Below, piece by piece: positions 1 to 9,626 of a stretch of DNA of 64,000 nucleotides. Source of the stretch: Pseudomonadota bacterium (GTDB lineage Bacteria; Pseudomonadota; Gammaproteobacteria; Enterobacterales; Enterobacteriaceae); assembly GCA_018261615.1 (NCBI GenBank), contig JAGTSE010000052.1, positions 1-64,000 of the forward strand, read 5' to 3'. The notes below the pieces were generated by a model. That model did no database searches, was not told the DNA's origin, and saw only the letters and a list, made by a program, of their open reading frames with translations. Both the position numbers and the translations under genes were made by a program. Position 1 is the first letter of the stretch, and every line of letters begins with the position of its first letter.

Positions 1-251
1 GAACGCCGCTTGCGGCGGCCCTTTAGGGCGAGCGAAGCGAGTAATCCTCACGTACTACGTGTACGCTCCGGTTGTTGCGCGCTGTCCGTGTCCAAACTGA
101 CTGCAACAATATACGCCTACTGGGATAGGCTCTTACTTTTGTAAGCGCCTGGGGGTACACAACCTTGCCGCCGCGATGCCGTGCGAATAACGCCGTGTAT
201 ACAACTGTCCAGGTTGCCTTATCCTTTTCCGGGGATAAGGCATTCACATTT
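1..251. other. malE downstream intergenic region with hairpins
   Basis: No gene is seen here. Downstream of malE (minus strand) a perfect 9-bp stem lies at 216-241 (GCCTTATCC / GGATAAGGC). Further on are short inverted repeats such as GCCGC-TT-GCGGC near 5-16 and CGTAC...GTACG near 50-65. In E. coli the malE-malF gap holds REP hairpins that protect malE mRNA and keep MalE in excess over MalF and MalG; these stems are at the same place. The element at 20-130 looks like a dispersed intergenic repeat but is not identified. Confidence 0.5.
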
Positions 252-1442
252 TTACTTGGTAATACGGCCCTGCGCGTCTTTCAGTGCAGCATCAACAGTC
301 TGACGATCGCTCACGGCATTGATAACGGCGGTGCGGGTGGCATACCAGAAGGCGGCCATCTGCGGGATGTTCGGCATGATTTCACCGGTTTTTGCGTTAG
401 CCATGGTGGCAGCAATGCGCGGATCTTTTGCTAACTCATCCTGGTACGATTTCAGCGCTACGGCACCCAGCGGTTTGTCCTTGTTGACATCCGCCAGACC
501 AGCATCGGTCAGCAGGTAGTTTTCCAGGAACTCTTTCGCCAGTTCTTTGTTCGGGCTGGCAGCGTTAATGCCTGCGCTCAACACGCCAACGAACGGTTTG
601 GATGGCTTACCGTGGAAGGTTGGCAGTGGTGCTACGCCGTAATTGATCTTGCTCTTATCAATGTTGGCCCATGCCCACGGACCATTGATGGTCAGCGCGG
701 TTTCGCCTTTGTTGAACGCCGCTTCAGCGATGGAGTAATCCGTGTCGGCATTCATGTGCTTATCTTTAACCAGCTTGACCAGGAAACCGAGGCCCGCTTT
801 CGCGCCTGCATTGTCAACGCCGACATCTTTCACATCGTATTTGCCGTTTTCATACTTGAACGCGTAACCACCGTCGGCAGCGATCAGCGGCCAGGTGAAG
901 TACGGTTCTTGCAGGTTAAACATCAGCGCGCTCTTACCTTTCGCTTTTAGCTGTCTATCCAGCGCCGGGATCTCTTCCCAGGTTTTCGGCGGGTTCGGTA
1001 CGAGGTCTTTGTTATAAATCAGTGACAACGATTCAACGGCAATCGGGTAAGCGATTAACTTGCCGTTGTAGCGCACAGCGTCCCAGGTGAAGGGGAACAG
1101 CTTGTCCTGGAAGGCCTTGTCCGGGGTGACTTCTGCCAGCAGGCCAGATTGCGCGTAGCCGCCAAAGCGGTCATGCGCCCAGAAGATAATGTCCGGGCCA
1201 TCGCCAGTAGCGGCAACCTGCGGGAATTTCTCTTCCAGTTTGTCCGGATGTTCAACCGTCACTTTGATGCCGGTGTCTTTCTCGAATTTCTTACCCACTT
1301 CGGCAAGGCCGTTATAGCCTTTATCGCCATTGATCCAGATAACCAGCTTACCTTCTTCAATTTTGGCGAGGGCAGAGGCGGAGAACATCATCGTCGCCAG
1401 TGCGGACAATGCGAGGATGCGTGCGCCCGTTTTGATTTTCAT
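252..1442 (-). CDS. malE: maltose/maltodextrin-binding periplasmic protein MalE
   Basis: Periplasmic receptor of the MalEFGK2 ABC importer; it binds maltose and maltodextrins and hands them to MalFG. The 396-residue product starts at MKIKTGARIL, with a Sec signal peptide of about 26 residues ending SASALA before KIEEGK, the E. coli MalE arrangement. A longer in-frame reading exists to 1484, but AGGACGG lies just upstream of 1442, so that start is preferred. Motifs such as KLVIWINGDKGYNG and GPWAWANIDKSKINYGV are diagnostic. It is divergent from malK across the MalT/CRP region; malF and malG would follow beyond the left edge. Confidence 0.98.
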   Translation of the reverse strand: MKIKTGARILALSALATMMFSASALAKIEEGKLVIWINGDKGYNGLAEVGKKFEKDTGIKVTVEHPDKLEEKFPQVAATGDGPDIIFWAHDRFGGYAQSGLLAEVTPDKAFQDKLFPFTWDAVRYNGKLIAYPIAVESLSLIYNKDLVPNPPKTWEEIPALDRQLKAKGKSALMFNLQEPYFTWPLIAADGGYAFKYENGKYDVKDVGVDNAGAKAGLGFLVKLVKDKHMNADTDYSIAEAAFNKGETALTINGPWAWANIDKSKINYGVAPLPTFHGKPSKPFVGVLSAGINAASPNKELAKEFLENYLLTDAGLADVNKDKPLGAVALKSYQDELAKDPRIAATMANAKTGEIMPNIPQMAAFWYATRTAVINAVSDRQTVDAALKDAQGRITK

Positions 1443-1812
1443 ATATCCCGTCCTATTTGGTGATGTGCTCGTGGATACGTTCAAGGTGGTCTGACGGGAA
1501 TAGTCTCCTTTTTTGACAAGTGCTTCTCATCCTCCTTATCCCTACGCCCCTGGAGCGATTTGTGTGATCTGCATTGCATAGATTTTTATTATGTGTGTCA
1601 GCGCACATAAAAAAGCGCCGATTTTTGCAAGTTGCATCACGAAAATGCCTGCCACCCTGCGATACGGGGTGCAGAGCAAACCTTCTCATCCTCCCGCCTC
1701 CTCCCCCATAAAAAACCGGAGGGCGGAGGATTCGCCCGCTGTATCGATGCTCCATAGTCAGCCCACGTTGAATGTTTCTGTTGGTGACAGGTTGTAACGA
1801 AGGGAGAAGGGC
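1443..1812. promoter_or_regulatory. divergent malE / malK control region (MalT boxes, CRP sites)
   Basis: MalT-box-like GGA(T/G)GA runs lie at both ends. Near malE, 1527-1542 reads GGGATAAGGAGGATGA on the minus strand. Near malK, 1684-1709 reads GGGGGAGGAGG and GGGAGGATGAG on the minus strand, and 1716-1733 reads GGAGGGCGGAGGA on the plus strand. Between them are CRP-like sites at about 1563-1578 (TGTGATCTGCATTGCA) and 1592-1607 (TGTG-N8-CACA). This matches the known E. coli malEp/malKp nucleoprotein region, where CRP repositions MalT on overlapping boxes. Box assignments are by eye. Confidence 0.8.
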
Positions 1813-2922
1813 ATGGCGAGCGTACAGCTTCGTAACGTAACGAAAGCCTGGGGCGATGTAGTGGTCTCAAAAGAGATCAATCTCGACATTCATGAAGGCG
1901 AATTTGTGGTGTTTGTCGGCCCGTCAGGCTGTGGTAAATCGACGCTGCTGCGCATGATTGCTGGGCTGGAAACCATTACCAGCGGGGAGTTGTTTATCGG
2001 CGATACCCGCATGAATGATGTTCCTCCCGCTGAACGCGGCGTCGGGATGGTATTTCAGTCTTACGCGCTTTATCCGCACCTGTCGGTCGCGGAAAACATG
2101 TCTTTCGGCCTGAAGTTAGCGGGTGCGAAAAAAGAGATCATTAAATCGCGCGTCACTCAGGTGGCGGAGGTGTTGCAACTGGCGCACTTGCTGGAACGCA
2201 AACCGAAAGCGCTCTCTGGCGGCCAGCGCCAGCGCGTAGCGATTGGTCGTACGCTGGTGGCTGAACCCAGCGTGTTCTTACTTGATGAACCCCTTTCCAA
2301 CCTTGATGCCGCGCTGCGCGTGCAGATGCGTATTGAGATCTCCCGTCTGCATAAACGCCTTGGCCGCACGATGATTTATGTCACCCACGATCAGGTCGAA
2401 GCGATGACGCTGGCCGACAAAATTGTGGTGCTTGACGCAGGTCGCGTGGCGCAGGTCGGGAAACCGCTGGAACTCTATCACTACCCGGCAGACCGATTTG
2501 TTGCGGGTTTTATTGGCTCGCCAAAAATGAATTTCCTGCCGGTAAAAGTGACAGCCACTGCCATTGAACAGGTGCAGGTTGAGCTGCCTAACCGCCAGCA
2601 GATTTGGCTGCCGGTGGACAGCGCCAATGTGCAGGTCGGCGCGAATATGTCTTTGGGAATTCGCCCGGAGCATCTGCTTCCAAGCGACATCGCCGATGTC
2701 ACGTTGGAAGGGGAAGTGCAGGTCGTAGAACAGCTTGGTCACGAAACACAAATTCATATCCAGATCCCCGCAATACGCCAGAACCTGGTCTACCGCCAGA
2801 CTGACGTCGTGCTGGTAGAAGAGGGTGCCACATTCGCTATCGGCTTGCCGCCGGAGCGCTGCCATCTGTTCCGTGAAGATGGCACCGCCTGCCGCCGGTT
2901 ACACAAAGAGCCGGGCGTTTAA
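1813..2922 (+). CDS. malK: maltose ABC importer ATPase MalK
   Basis: Cytoplasmic ATPase dimer that powers MalFG. The 369-residue product has Walker A GPSGCGKST at 36-44, a Q-loop in VFQSYALYPHL, signature LSGGQRQRV, Walker B VFLLDEPLSNLD and an H-loop in THDQVEAM. These are followed by the C-terminal regulatory domain that in E. coli binds MalT and EIIA-Glc. Length equals E. coli MalK (371) within two residues. The start at 1813 follows AGGGAGAAGGGC. First gene of malK-lamB-malM, controlled by MalT and CRP. Confidence 0.98.
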   Translation: MASVQLRNVTKAWGDVVVSKEINLDIHEGEFVVFVGPSGCGKSTLLRMIAGLETITSGELFIGDTRMNDVPPAERGVGMVFQSYALYPHLSVAENMSFGLKLAGAKKEIIKSRVTQVAEVLQLAHLLERKPKALSGGQRQRVAIGRTLVAEPSVFLLDEPLSNLDAALRVQMRIEISRLHKRLGRTMIYVTHDQVEAMTLADKIVVLDAGRVAQVGKPLELYHYPADRFVAGFIGSPKMNFLPVKVTATAIEQVQVELPNRQQIWLPVDSANVQVGANMSLGIRPEHLLPSDIADVTLEGEVQVVEQLGHETQIHIQIPAIRQNLVYRQTDVVLVEEGATFAIGLPPERCHLFREDGTACRRLHKEPGV

Positions 2923-2940
2923 GCGTACCCCAAAAAAAAC

Positions 2941-2970
2941 TTACACCGACCCTTCCTGGGTCAGGTGTAA
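2941..2970 (+). repeat. malK-lamB intercistronic stem-loop
   Basis: TTACACC-GACCC-TTCCT-GGGTC-AGGTGTAA forms a long near-perfect hairpin between malK and lamB with no T-run after it. It is probably an RNA-stabilising or partial-termination element that helps differential expression of malK and lamB. Confidence 0.6.
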
Positions 2971-2999
2971 ACAGAAAAGCAATGATCTCAGGAGATAGA

Positions 3000-4346
3000 A
3001 TGATGATTACTCTGCGCAAACTACCCCTGGCTCTCGCCATTACCGCAGGCATTTTGTCTGCGCAGGCGGGCGCCGTCGACTTCAAAGGTTACGCGCGTTC
3101 CGGCATCGGCTGGACCGGTAGCGGCGGCGAGCAGCAATGCTTCCAGGCGACGGGTGCAGGTTCCAAATACCGTCTCGGTAACGAATGTGAAACCTATGCA
3201 GAACTAAAACTCGGTCAGGAAGTGTGGAAAGAGGGCGATAAAAGCTTCTATTTCGACACGAACGTGGCTTACTCCGTGGCTCAGCAAAATGACTGGGAAG
3301 CCACCAATCCGGCTTTCCGTGAAGCCAACGTACAGGGTAAAAACCTGATTGATGCGCTACCTGGCGCCAACATTTGGGCCGGTAAACGTTTCTATCAACG
3401 TCATGACGTACACATGATCGACTTCTATTACTGGGATATCTCCGGCCCGGGTGCTGGTCTGGAAAACGTCGATCTCGGCTTTGGTAAACTCTCTCTGGCC
3501 GCGACCCGTTCGACAGAAGCAGGCGGCTCTGCTTCCTTCGCTAGCAACAGTATTTACGATTACACCGAAAAAACTGCCAACGATGTTTTTGATATGCGTC
3601 TGGCACAGATGGCAGTCAACCCTGGCGGTACATTAGAGCTCGGGGTCGACTATGGCCGTGCCAATACCCGTGACGGTTACCATTTATACGATAATACCGA
3701 AACGAAAGACGGCTGGATGTTCACCGCTGAACACGTTCAGAGCATGCTGAAAGGCTATAACAAATTTGTCGTGCAGTACGCGACCGATGCACTAACATCA
3801 CAGGGTAAAGGGTTGTCACAAGGTTCCGGTATCGGCATCGATGGCAACAGTAAACTGCCTTATAGCGCCAACAACAACGGTTCCCTGCTGCGTATCCTCG
3901 ACCACGGTGCAATTTCTCTGGGTGAGAAATGGGATCTCATGTACGTCGGTATGTATCAGGACATTGATTGGGATAACCATAACGGCACCAAGTGGTGGAC
4001 CGTCGGTGTGCGTCCAATGTACAAATGGACACCAATCATGAGTACCTTGCTGGAAGTCGGTTACGACAACGTCAAATCCCAGCGCACTAACGACACCAAC
4101 AATCAGTACAAAATCACCCTCGCACAACAGTGGCAGGCAGGCGACAGCATCTGGTCTCGTCCGGCAATCCGCGTATTCGCAACTTATGCGAAATGGAATG
4201 AAAAATGGGGGTACAACACCAGCGGTAATCCGGGCACTAATGCCAACTATGGTCTGGCAACCCGCAATGGTACTGACGGCTCAAGCTTCGGTCGTGGCGA
4301 CAGCGATGAGTGGACCTTCGGCGCACAGATGGAAATCTGGTGGTAA
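3000..4346 (+). CDS. lamB: maltoporin LamB
   Basis: Trimeric outer-membrane channel for maltose and maltodextrins, and phage lambda receptor in E. coli. The 448-residue product starts MMITLRKLPL; the signal peptide ends AQAGA before VDFKGYARSG. The mature protein keeps the 18-strand porin hallmarks: GGEQQCFQ and YRLGNECETYAELKLGQ (the first-loop disulfide cysteines), the WEATNPAFREANVQ segment and the C-terminal EWTFGAQMEIWW ending in the aromatic residue used by BAM. Surface loops differ from E. coli, as expected under phage selection. The start at 3000 follows AGGAGATAGA; a second ATG directly follows. Confidence 0.98.
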   Translation: MMITLRKLPLALAITAGILSAQAGAVDFKGYARSGIGWTGSGGEQQCFQATGAGSKYRLGNECETYAELKLGQEVWKEGDKSFYFDTNVAYSVAQQNDWEATNPAFREANVQGKNLIDALPGANIWAGKRFYQRHDVHMIDFYYWDISGPGAGLENVDLGFGKLSLAATRSTEAGGSASFASNSIYDYTEKTANDVFDMRLAQMAVNPGGTLELGVDYGRANTRDGYHLYDNTETKDGWMFTAEHVQSMLKGYNKFVVQYATDALTSQGKGLSQGSGIGIDGNSKLPYSANNNGSLLRILDHGAISLGEKWDLMYVGMYQDIDWDNHNGTKWWTVGVRPMYKWTPIMSTLLEVGYDNVKSQRTNDTNNQYKITLAQQWQAGDSIWSRPAIRVFATYAKWNEKWGYNTSGNPGTNANYGLATRNGTDGSSFGRGDSDEWTFGAQMEIWW

Positions 4347-4376
4347 TCCACGTTTAACCTGACGTAATGACCAAAA

Positions 4377-4394
4377 GAGGGGCGCAAGCCCCTC
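4377..4394 (+). repeat. lamB-malM stem-loop
   Basis: GAGGGGC-GCAA-GCCCCTC, a 7-bp stem with a stable tetraloop right after lamB and without a T-tract. Likely an mRNA-processing or 3'-protecting hairpin that lowers malM relative to lamB. Confidence 0.5.
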
Positions 4395-4457
4395 AATCCT
4401 TGGGTCAGCGCGCTATTGCCTGGCGTTCGCTGTTCCCGTGCAGAAAAGGTGATAACA

Positions 4458-5405
4458 ATGAAAATGAAAAAAAGTCTCATCGCCCTGTGCCTGACCGCTG
4501 GTTTACTGGCGGGCGCTCCTGGGGTTAGCTTCGCTGATGTCAATTTTGTCCCACAAAACACCGCCGCCGCGCCGTCAATTCCGGCGTCGGCATTACAGCA
4601 ACTCACCTGGACTCCTGTCGATACGTCTAAGAGCCAGACGGTTCGGCTTGCAACAGGTGGGCAGCACCTGAACGTTGCGGGCATAACCGGTCCTGTTGCG
4701 GCGTTTAGCGTGCCAGCCAACATTGGTGAGCTCACACTGACGCTTTCTAGTGATGTCAATAAAAGTACAGGAGTTTTTGCGCCAAACGTGCTGGTATTTG
4801 ATCAGAATATGTCGCCTGCGGCTTATTTCCCTGGTAGCTATTTTACCTACCAGGAGCCAGGGGTGTTAAATGCTGACCGACTGGAAGGGGTTATGCGCCT
4901 GACACCTGCGTTGGGCCAGCAGAAGCTTTATATCCTTGCATTCACGACCGAAAGTGATTTGCAGAAAACCACCACACTGCTCGATCCGGCCAAAGCCTAC
5001 GCTAAAGGCGTAGGTAATGCGATTCCCGATATTCCTGATCCTGTTGCCCGCCATATTACCGACGGAGTTGTAAACCTGAAAGTGAAAAACAGTAGCGGTT
5101 CCAGCGTGCTGGTTGGCCCGCTGTTTGGTTCCTCTGGCCCTGGCCCGGTCACTGTGGGTAACACTGCGGCACCGGTCTACAGCGCACAACCTGCGCCGGT
5201 AGCAGCTCAGGCTGCTGCTCCTGCGCCAGCCGCAAAAAGAGAACCGATGCTCAACGATACAGAGAGCTATTTTAACCAGGCCATCAAACAAGCTGTTGCT
5301 AAAGGTGATGTTGATAAGGCATTGAAATTATTGGATGAAGCTGAACGCCTCGGATCGAAAACCGCCCGCGCCACTTTTATCAGCAGTGTAAAAGGCAAGG
5401 GGTAA
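4458..5405 (+). CDS. malM: maltose operon periplasmic protein MalM
   Basis: Last gene of malK-lamB-malM. The 315-residue product has a signal peptide of about 26 residues ending GVSFA, then an Ala/Pro-rich linker near residue 245 (repeated APAA/APAPAA) and a C-terminal helical part with YFNQAIKQAVAKGDVDKAL. E. coli MalM (306 aa) is periplasmic, maltose-inducible and of unclear role. The start at 4458 (MKMKKSLIAL) is chosen from the signal peptide and the AAGGTGATAAC ribosome site; the reading frame opens 14 codons earlier. Confidence 0.97.
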   Translation: MKMKKSLIALCLTAGLLAGAPGVSFADVNFVPQNTAAAPSIPASALQQLTWTPVDTSKSQTVRLATGGQHLNVAGITGPVAAFSVPANIGELTLTLSSDVNKSTGVFAPNVLVFDQNMSPAAYFPGSYFTYQEPGVLNADRLEGVMRLTPALGQQKLYILAFTTESDLQKTTTLLDPAKAYAKGVGNAIPDIPDPVARHITDGVVNLKVKNSSGSSVLVGPLFGSSGPGPVTVGNTAAPVYSAQPAPVAAQAAAPAPAAKREPMLNDTESYFNQAIKQAVAKGDVDKALKLLDEAERLGSKTARATFISSVKGKG

Positions 5406-5439
5406 CCCATCCCCGCACTGCCGATATTTTGCAGTAACT

Positions 5440-5465
5440 GGTGCGTCGCCTGACGCACCCTTTTT
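5440..5465 (+). terminator. terminator of malK-lamB-malM
   Basis: GGTGCGTC-GCC-TGACGCACC stem followed by CTTTTT. Confidence 0.85.
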
Positions 5466-5586
5466 CCGGCGCAGATGCGCGCTGTTGCGCATCTGTTGCG
5501 CTGATGAAAACCGTTCGAAGTTTCCCCGCACGAGCCTGCCTGTTCTGCGATACACTAATGCTACGTTATGTACCGGAGAGTAAGGC

Positions 5587-6084
5587 ATGTCACACCCTGC
5601 GCTTACGCAATTGCGTGCGCTGCGCTATGTAGACGCAATACCCGAACTGGAACCGCAACTGCTGGACTGGCTGTTGCTGGAAGATTCGATGACCAAACGT
5701 TTTGAGCAACAAGGTAAAAAAGTCAGCATCACTTTGATTCAGGAAGGCTTTGTCGCGGCGGACGAGATTGCGCCCGAACGCGCGCATTTACCGGAGGAGG
5801 CACGTTACTGGTTGCGGGAGATTATCCTTTGCGCAGATGGCGAACCCTGGCTCGCCGGGCGCACAGTCGTGCCGGAATCGACCCTGAGCGGCCCGGAAAT
5901 CGCGCTGCAACGGCTGGGCAATACGCCTCTTGGGCGATATCTCTTTACCTCTTCAACGCTTACGCGTGATTTTATTGATATTGGCCGCCACGAGCAGCTG
6001 TGGGGACGGCGTTCCCGCCTGCGTCTGGGGGGGAAGCCCTTGATACTTACAGAACTGTTTTTGCCTGCGTCGCCGCTGTACTAA
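5587..6084 (+). CDS. ubiC: chorismate pyruvate-lyase UbiC
   Basis: Cytoplasmic enzyme that cleaves chorismate to 4-hydroxybenzoate and pyruvate, the first committed step of ubiquinone synthesis. The 165-residue product matches E. coli UbiC in length and sequence from MSHPALTQLRALRY to LFLPASPLY. LLEDSMTKRFEQQG and YWLREIILCADGEPW are conserved, and the Arg of WLRE and the Glu of LTELF are the known substrate contacts. ubiA begins 12 nt downstream, so the two are co-transcribed. Confidence 0.98.
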   Translation: MSHPALTQLRALRYVDAIPELEPQLLDWLLLEDSMTKRFEQQGKKVSITLIQEGFVAADEIAPERAHLPEEARYWLREIILCADGEPWLAGRTVVPESTLSGPEIALQRLGNTPLGRYLFTSSTLTRDFIDIGRHEQLWGRRSRLRLGGKPLILTELFLPASPLY

Positions 6085-6096
6085 GAGGAAAATAGA

Positions 6097-6966
6097 ATGG
6101 AGTGGAGTCTCACGCAGACTAAGTTGTTAGCCTTTCACAGGCTTATGCGTACGGACAAACCGATTGGCGCGTTGCTGCTGTTGTGGCCAACGCTGTGGGC
6201 GTTATGGGTGGCAACACCTGGTGTGCCGCCGCTGTGGATCTTACTGGTATTTGTTGCGGGCGTCTGGCTGATGCGCGCGGCGGGCTGCGTGGTGAATGAT
6301 TACGCGGATCGCAAATTCGACGGGCATGTAAAACGCACGGCGAACCGACCACTGCCCAGCGGCGCGGTCACGGAAAATGAAGCTCGGGTGTTGTTTGTTG
6401 TTCTGGTGCTGCTGGCCTTTGCGCTGGTACTGACGCTGAATATGATGACCATCCTGCTTTCGGTGGCGGCGCTGGCGCTGGCGTGGGTCTATCCATTTAT
6501 GAAGCGCTATACGCATCTGCCGCAGGTGGTGCTCGGCGCGGCGTTCGGTTGGTCAATTCCGATGGCGTTTGCCGCTGTAAGCGAATCTGTACCGCTAAGC
6601 TGCTGGGTCATGTTCTTCGCTAATATCCTGTGGGCGGTGGCCTACGATACCCAGTACGCCATGGTTGACCGTGATGATGATGTGAAGATTGGTATCAAGT
6701 CGACGGCTATTTTGTTTGGTCGCTACGACAAGCTGATTATCGGTATTTTGCAGGTTGCCGTGCTGGCGCTGATGGTGTCCATTGGCTGGCTGAATGGTCT
6801 GGGCTGGGCATATTACGCTGCGGTACTGGCGGCGGGCGTGCTGTTTGTTTATCAACAGATATTGATTGCGGAGCGTGCACGCGACGCCTGTTTTAAAGCG
6901 TTTATGAACAACAACTATGTGGGGCTGGTGCTGTTTTTAGGGCTGGCTTTTAGTTACCTGCACTGA
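6097..6966 (+). CDS. ubiA: 4-hydroxybenzoate octaprenyltransferase UbiA
   Basis: Inner-membrane prenyltransferase that joins the octaprenyl chain to 4-hydroxybenzoate made by UbiC. The 289-residue product has about eight to nine membrane helices and both Asp-rich, Mg-pyrophosphate-binding motifs: NDYADRKFD at 67-75 and DTQYAMVDRDDD in the second half. Length is within one residue of E. coli UbiA (290). Preceded by AAGAGGAAAATAG. Confidence 0.98.
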   Translation: MEWSLTQTKLLAFHRLMRTDKPIGALLLLWPTLWALWVATPGVPPLWILLVFVAGVWLMRAAGCVVNDYADRKFDGHVKRTANRPLPSGAVTENEARVLFVVLVLLAFALVLTLNMMTILLSVAALALAWVYPFMKRYTHLPQVVLGAAFGWSIPMAFAAVSESVPLSCWVMFFANILWAVAYDTQYAMVDRDDDVKIGIKSTAILFGRYDKLIIGILQVAVLALMVSIGWLNGLGWAYYAAVLAAGVLFVYQQILIAERARDACFKAFMNNNYVGLVLFLGLAFSYLH

Positions 6967-6976
6967 ATCTAAAAAC

Positions 6977-7056
6977 TGCCGAATGGCGGCTGCACGTTAT
7001 CCGGCCTGCGAGGTTATGTCATCCCACAGGCCGGTTAAGCGCAAGCGACATCCGGC
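6977..7056. repeat. REP/BIME element between ubiA and plsB
   Basis: Two inverted REP-like units, GCCGAATGGCGGCTGC...TATCCGGCCTGC and ACAGGCCGG...GCAAGCGACATCCGGC, lie between the convergent ends of ubiA and plsB. Their sequence and position fit enterobacterial REP (palindromic unit) sequences, which act as 3' mRNA stabilisers and gyrase/IHF targets. Confidence 0.75.
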
Positions 7057-7070
7057 GGATACTTCCCGGC

Positions 7071-9494
7071 TTACACTTCTGCTTGCGTCGCGCTTTCAAT
7101 CGTCAGACGCACATCCGACGTTATCAAGTCTGCCAGCATCTGGTAAACGCTCAGCGTTCGCGTTGGGTCTGCATCGCCGCTGTCGCTGATATACCCTTCG
7201 TCACGTAGCGTTAACACCAGCGTGCTGAATACCGCTTTGTCGAAGAATTCCGGCGCGTTAATACCGTGCAGCACTGACAGACGTTGCGCCAGCGTGCGGC
7301 TCTCTTTTTCCAGCGTGCTGCGGTTCATTGACGGCGTGTTGCCAAGCAGCCAGAAGGTGATGGCATAGCGCTGTAACGTCTCACGCGCACCGGCGGCCAG
7401 CAGTTGCAACGTCCGTGAGTGGGCCGGGTTGATGCTCAGGCGATCGTCTTTGACGGTGATTAAGCCCTGGCGCAGCAGCTCTTGCGTCAGCTTTTCCAGC
7501 ACTTCCGCCAGATCTGCTTTTTCCCAGCGCAGGAACAGCTCGGCTTTCAGTAGCGGATAGAGCAGCTCAACGTGGTGCAGAATATCACTACGGGAGATGG
7601 CGCGATGTTGGGTCACGATCGCTGCCATCAACGATGGCAGCATCAGCATATGGGCGATGTTGTTGCGGTAATAAGTCATCAATACTGCCTGCTCGCGCGG
7701 CAGAATAATGATATCGCCGATGGTGTCTTTCTCGACTTCGAACTTATTCATCTGCAACGCGTGATCGATAAGTGCGTCCGCGCTGGCGGCTGGCGTTGTT
7801 GAGTCCGGTGAGTAAGGCACATTGCGCATCAGTTCGAGGTAGCAACTGATTTGTTCGGTTAACTGCTCGCGCGTCAACGAACGCTGGCGCGATGCCAGCA
7901 GCGCCGTACAGCACAGATTCATGGCGTTGGCCGCACCCGCATTATTAATGCGAACCATCAAATCGGCTGCAATGTTATTCACCGTCGGCGTCAGCCATGC
8001 CGGGCGAATCGCTTCAATGGGATCGATAGACTCGCGCCACTCCGGAACGTGGTGGTTCAGGTAGTTCATCAGTGGAATGGGTTCACCGAAGTTCACATAA
8101 CCTTGCCCCAGATTACGCAGCTTGCTCAGCCCGCGCACCATCTGCACCAGGCTCTCTTTCTCTTTGGTTGCGCCGCGCAGTTCTTTCGCATAGGTACCGA
8201 CCTCCATCACATGCTCATAACCGATATAAATCGGCACCAGCGTGATGGGGCGCGTACCGCCGCGCAGCATCGCCTGGATGGTCATCGACAGCGTACCGGT
8301 TTTCGGATCCAGCAAACGCCCGGTACGTGAACGGCCGCCCTCGACGAAATACTCGACTGAATAACCGCGGCTGAAAAGTTCGCCCAGATATTCGCGGAAC
8401 ACGGTGGAGTAGAGTTTGTTGCCTTTAAAGGTACGGCGAATAAAGAAGGCGCCCAGGCGGCGGAAAATAGGCCCGGCGGGCCAGAAGTTCAGGTTGATGC
8501 CAGCGGCAATGTGCGGCGGTACCAGCCCCTGGTGATAGAGCACATACGAGAGCAGCAGATAGTCCATATGGCTGCGGTGGCAGGGCACATAGACAATCTC
8601 GTGGCCGTCGTGTGCAAGCTGGCGCACGCGTTCGGCGTTGTGCACGTTGATTCCCTGATAGAGACGGTTCCAGGTAAAGCCAAGGATACGGTCGGTCAGA
8701 CGGATCATCTCGTACGAGAAGTTGGCGGCAATCTCTTCCATCAGCGCGATAGCGTTTTGCTGCGCTTTGTCGTGAGAGATTTTTTTGCTGCGCGCTTCGT
8801 CTTCGACCGCACGAGCAATCGCTTTAGAAGAGAGCAGCTTATTGAACAGATCCTGCCGCGCCGGCAGACGCGGCCCAACGGCGGCCAGGCGTTGTCGCGC
8901 GAAGTGCATACGCGCCACGCGCGCCAGTTTCTGCGCGATAATTTTATCCGTACCGTGCTCGGTCGCCATACGGCGCAGGGAGACAGGCGGCGAGAAGCGC
9001 ACAAAGCTATCGCGGCCAAGCCAGGAGATAGCGAAGAATTTCTGGATGCCGTTCAGCATGCGCAGCGGCGGATTAATCTCGCCTTTCTCACGCCCTGGAG
9101 AGCGGCCAAACATCACCGATACCGGCACCATTTGCACATCCAGATCCGGATGGCTGCGGTGTAAATCCAGGTAGTCGTGGAACAGTTTGATGGACTCTTC
9201 TTTCGGCGTGTAATAGGTAAACACGCGCGGACCGCCATGAATAAACACGAAACGCGGCAGCAATACGCCGTCGATTTCCATGGGTTCCAGGGGATCGGGT
9301 AGTTCGTGCGCCAGACACTGAGCGCGCAACGTCATCAAATCTGCCTTAGAGTTATAGGGCAGCACGTACATAATAGGACGTGAAGTATCGAGACCCAGTT
9401 CCTGTGCAGGTTCTGCAGGTATCGATTTACTTTTTACCAGTAAACTTAATGGTAAGTTCAGTAATTTATAGTAAATTCGTGGCCAACCGGACAT
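7071..9494 (-). CDS. plsB: glycerol-3-phosphate acyltransferase PlsB
   Basis: Membrane-associated acyltransferase that makes 1-acyl-glycerol-3-phosphate, the first step of phospholipid synthesis. The 807-residue product from MSGWPRIYYK equals E. coli PlsB in length. The acyltransferase catalytic box HRSHMD (HX4D) is in the middle, followed by FFIRRTFKGNKLYSTVFREY and the VEGGRSRTGR glycerol-3-phosphate motif. The frame opens 12 codons further upstream; 9494 is chosen by family alignment. Divergent from dgkA, as in E. coli. Confidence 0.97.
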   Translation of the reverse strand: MSGWPRIYYKLLNLPLSLLVKSKSIPAEPAQELGLDTSRPIMYVLPYNSKADLMTLRAQCLAHELPDPLEPMEIDGVLLPRFVFIHGGPRVFTYYTPKEESIKLFHDYLDLHRSHPDLDVQMVPVSVMFGRSPGREKGEINPPLRMLNGIQKFFAISWLGRDSFVRFSPPVSLRRMATEHGTDKIIAQKLARVARMHFARQRLAAVGPRLPARQDLFNKLLSSKAIARAVEDEARSKKISHDKAQQNAIALMEEIAANFSYEMIRLTDRILGFTWNRLYQGINVHNAERVRQLAHDGHEIVYVPCHRSHMDYLLLSYVLYHQGLVPPHIAAGINLNFWPAGPIFRRLGAFFIRRTFKGNKLYSTVFREYLGELFSRGYSVEYFVEGGRSRTGRLLDPKTGTLSMTIQAMLRGGTRPITLVPIYIGYEHVMEVGTYAKELRGATKEKESLVQMVRGLSKLRNLGQGYVNFGEPIPLMNYLNHHVPEWRESIDPIEAIRPAWLTPTVNNIAADLMVRINNAGAANAMNLCCTALLASRQRSLTREQLTEQISCYLELMRNVPYSPDSTTPAASADALIDHALQMNKFEVEKDTIGDIIILPREQAVLMTYYRNNIAHMLMLPSLMAAIVTQHRAISRSDILHHVELLYPLLKAELFLRWEKADLAEVLEKLTQELLRQGLITVKDDRLSINPAHSRTLQLLAAGARETLQRYAITFWLLGNTPSMNRSTLEKESRTLAQRLSVLHGINAPEFFDKAVFSTLVLTLRDEGYISDSGDADPTRTLSVYQMLADLITSDVRLTIESATQAEV

Positions 9495-9626
9495 AAAAGA
9501 TGAAAAGCCTCTGGTTAATAATAGTGCCATTGCGCCGCAAGAATAGCAGAAAGCGCACGTAATTTCTGTTGTACCTCAGTACGCTGATGTAGACATTGAC
9601 GTTTATTACACAAAAAGGTTCTTTTC